NCBI GenBank assembly: GCA_003517725.1
Contig: DOZZ01000066.1
Span: 19,363 to 25,502, forward strand
Source of the DNA: Bryobacterales bacterium
Lineage (GTDB): Bacteria > Acidobacteriota > Terriglobia > Bryobacterales > Bryobacteraceae
Length of the DNA stretch: 6,140 nucleotides
Direction: 5' to 3'
The notes beneath the pieces are model-generated. The model searched no databases, was not told the origin of the DNA, and worked only from the letters and a program-made list of their open reading frames with translations. The position numbers and the translations under genes are program-made. Shown here piece after piece: positions 5,133-6,140 of this stretch. How positions within the stretch are numbered: position 1 is the stretch's first letter; each line of letters opens with the position of its first letter.

Positions 5133-6140
5133 TCAAAGCCCGAGAAGCGTATGATGCTCCGCCCACCACCCCCGCCAGAACTGACTGTACTGCTGCGGGC
5201 TAACGCCTGAGTCTCTTCGGGGCGTATACAGACGAGTTTCGTCGCTGGCAAGCGGCCCCTCTGGGCCACCTCCTGAAACGTTTCCATTACTATCAGCGAA
5301 TAGCGTGAATAAGCCGAAGAATGACGCGGCGCGCAGTTGTGCTGTGGGGTCGCTGCTGTTAAGAAGCTCAGCCATTACGGGGAGTGTTTGCTTAACGACA
5401 ATCTTGGAAAGCGCAGCGCCCACGGCTGCGTCAATGCCGGGTACCGCCGAATGCTGATCAATAATCTGTTTCAGCACCGAAATAGATCCGACGCCGTGGG
5501 GCTGGTATGAGGTAGCCAAAGCGCCCGTGATCAGATAAAACTTGGGGTTCTTACTGACCACGTGCAGCGAGGTGCTCAAGGCAGCTACGGCGCTGTCCGA
5601 CCCCAGTCCGATCGCGGCAGCCAGGCCGATGATTTGGCTCGCCACTGCGGGGGAGCCGATCAGCGAGTTGGCGGCCGCCAGCGAAGCCTCCGGAGACGTG
5701 GATTGGGATTGGAGGCTGGTGAGGCATTTCATGTCGTCTCTAACGGTCGGGTTAGACAGAGATCGGTACCAACCCACCAAATACTGGAGCAGTTGGTATT
5801 CGGTGGTACCCGACAAGCCTGCAGCGGCAAGCGAGTCACTCACAGGTAAAAACACGTCGTTCGGAAGAATCCGCCCAGTTTCCGTCGGAATGACTTGGTA
5901 ACCACTCCCGCTCTCCGACAGAAACCAAATTCCTGTCTGCCCCACCAAAGAGTTGGGGAGTACAGACGGCGTTACGTAAGAATCTCCCGGAGCCAGCCCG
6001 GCTACGACAACCGACGTGTATACCAGCCCCTTTAGAGTTTTGGCCACGCTCAACGTCAGGGTGAAGTATCCTGCTTCTGCGCCGTTCTCCAGGCCCTTAA
6101 GCGTACCTATCAGGACGACGCTGGCCGTTTGCCCAACTGC
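5133..6140 (-). CDS. Unknown protein with beta-rich N-terminal part and HEAT-like helices, 5' end outside window
   Basis: Not assigned to a named family. The frame is open from the right window edge to TGA at 5133-5135, giving 335 residues. The first in-window start candidate (TTG, 6053) lies inside the pattern TLTLSVAKTLKG, so the true start is beyond the window. Residues 1-95 look like a beta barrel: VVLIGTLKGLENG, a VAKTLKG strand, and GIWFLSESGSGYQVIPT. This layout resembles secreted bacterial modules in which a 'vlKG' strand is followed by a 'GxxxFL' strand. Residues about 115-285 are Ala/Leu-rich helices, the best being a HEAT-like unit near 252-280 (TLPVMAELLNSSDPTAQLRAA). The C-terminus ends with QFWRGWWAEHHTLLGL, a Trp-rich tail I associate with such helical proteins. 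Composition (Ser, Thr, Gly, Ala) suggests an exported protein, but the signal peptide would be outside the window. The coding region is visibly less GC-rich than the + strand genes. It converges on the SPFH operon. Confidence 0.7.
   Translation of the reverse strand, partial: AVGQTASVVLIGTLKGLENGAEAGYFTLTLSVAKTLKGLVYTSVVVAGLAPGDSYVTPSVLPNSLVGQTGIWFLSESGSGYQVIPTETGRILPNDVFLPVSDSLAAAGLSGTTEYQLLQYLVGWYRSLSNPTVRDDMKCLTSLQSQSTSPEASLAAANSLIGSPAVASQIIGLAAAIGLGSDSAVAALSTSLHVVSKNPKFYLITGALATSYQPHGVGSISVLKQIIDQHSAVPGIDAAVGAALSKIVVKQTLPVMAELLNSSDPTAQLRAASFFGLFTLFADSNGNVSGGGPEGPLASDETRLYTPRRDSGVSPQQYSQFWRGWWAEHHTLLGL

Noticed and set aside
1..6140. CRISPR array, phage genes or a defence system
   Set aside because: No regularly spaced direct repeats, and no nuclease, integrase or toxin-antitoxin motifs were found in any credible frame.

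Overview
The window looks like a piece of a GC-rich bacterial chromosome. The gene families and style (a GH127 glycosidase, a small secreted His/Arg/Tyr-rich protein, very short leaders behind -10 boxes) would fit an acidobacterium of the Solibacter/Bryobacter kind. That placement is inference from memory, not from any search.

Layout on the + strand. Positions 1-1323 hold the C-terminal two thirds of a GH127-type beta-L-arabinofuranosidase, cut by the window edge. It overlaps by one base (TAATG) a complete rmlB, dTDP-glucose 4,6-dehydratase (1323-2318). Then comes a small secreted-protein gene (2358-2645) whose reading frame is broken by a single in-frame TAG directly after the signal peptide. 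It is followed at once by a clean intrinsic terminator (2653-2680). A RidA/YjgF deaminase (2696-3082) follows, and then a two-gene nfeD-SPFH (qmcA-like) membrane operon (3115-4488).

Positions 4489-5132 hold no credible gene but carry several hairpins, consistent with a convergent terminator region. The right end (5133-6140, - strand) is a less GC-rich reading frame open to the window edge. It encodes a protein of unknown function with a beta-rich N-terminal part and a HEAT-like helical part.

The genes form separate small units rather than one system: a sugar unit (glycosidase plus nucleotide-sugar enzyme, translationally coupled), a damaged secreted-protein gene with its own terminator, ridA, the membrane-quality pair nfeD/SPFH, and an unrelated convergent gene. 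The points most worth a second look are the amber-interrupted small gene and a matched pair of -10 boxes. TATAAT and TACAAT each lie exactly 10 nt before the ATG of ridA and nfeD, which predicts nearly leaderless mRNAs. I do not see a previously undescribed multi-gene system here.
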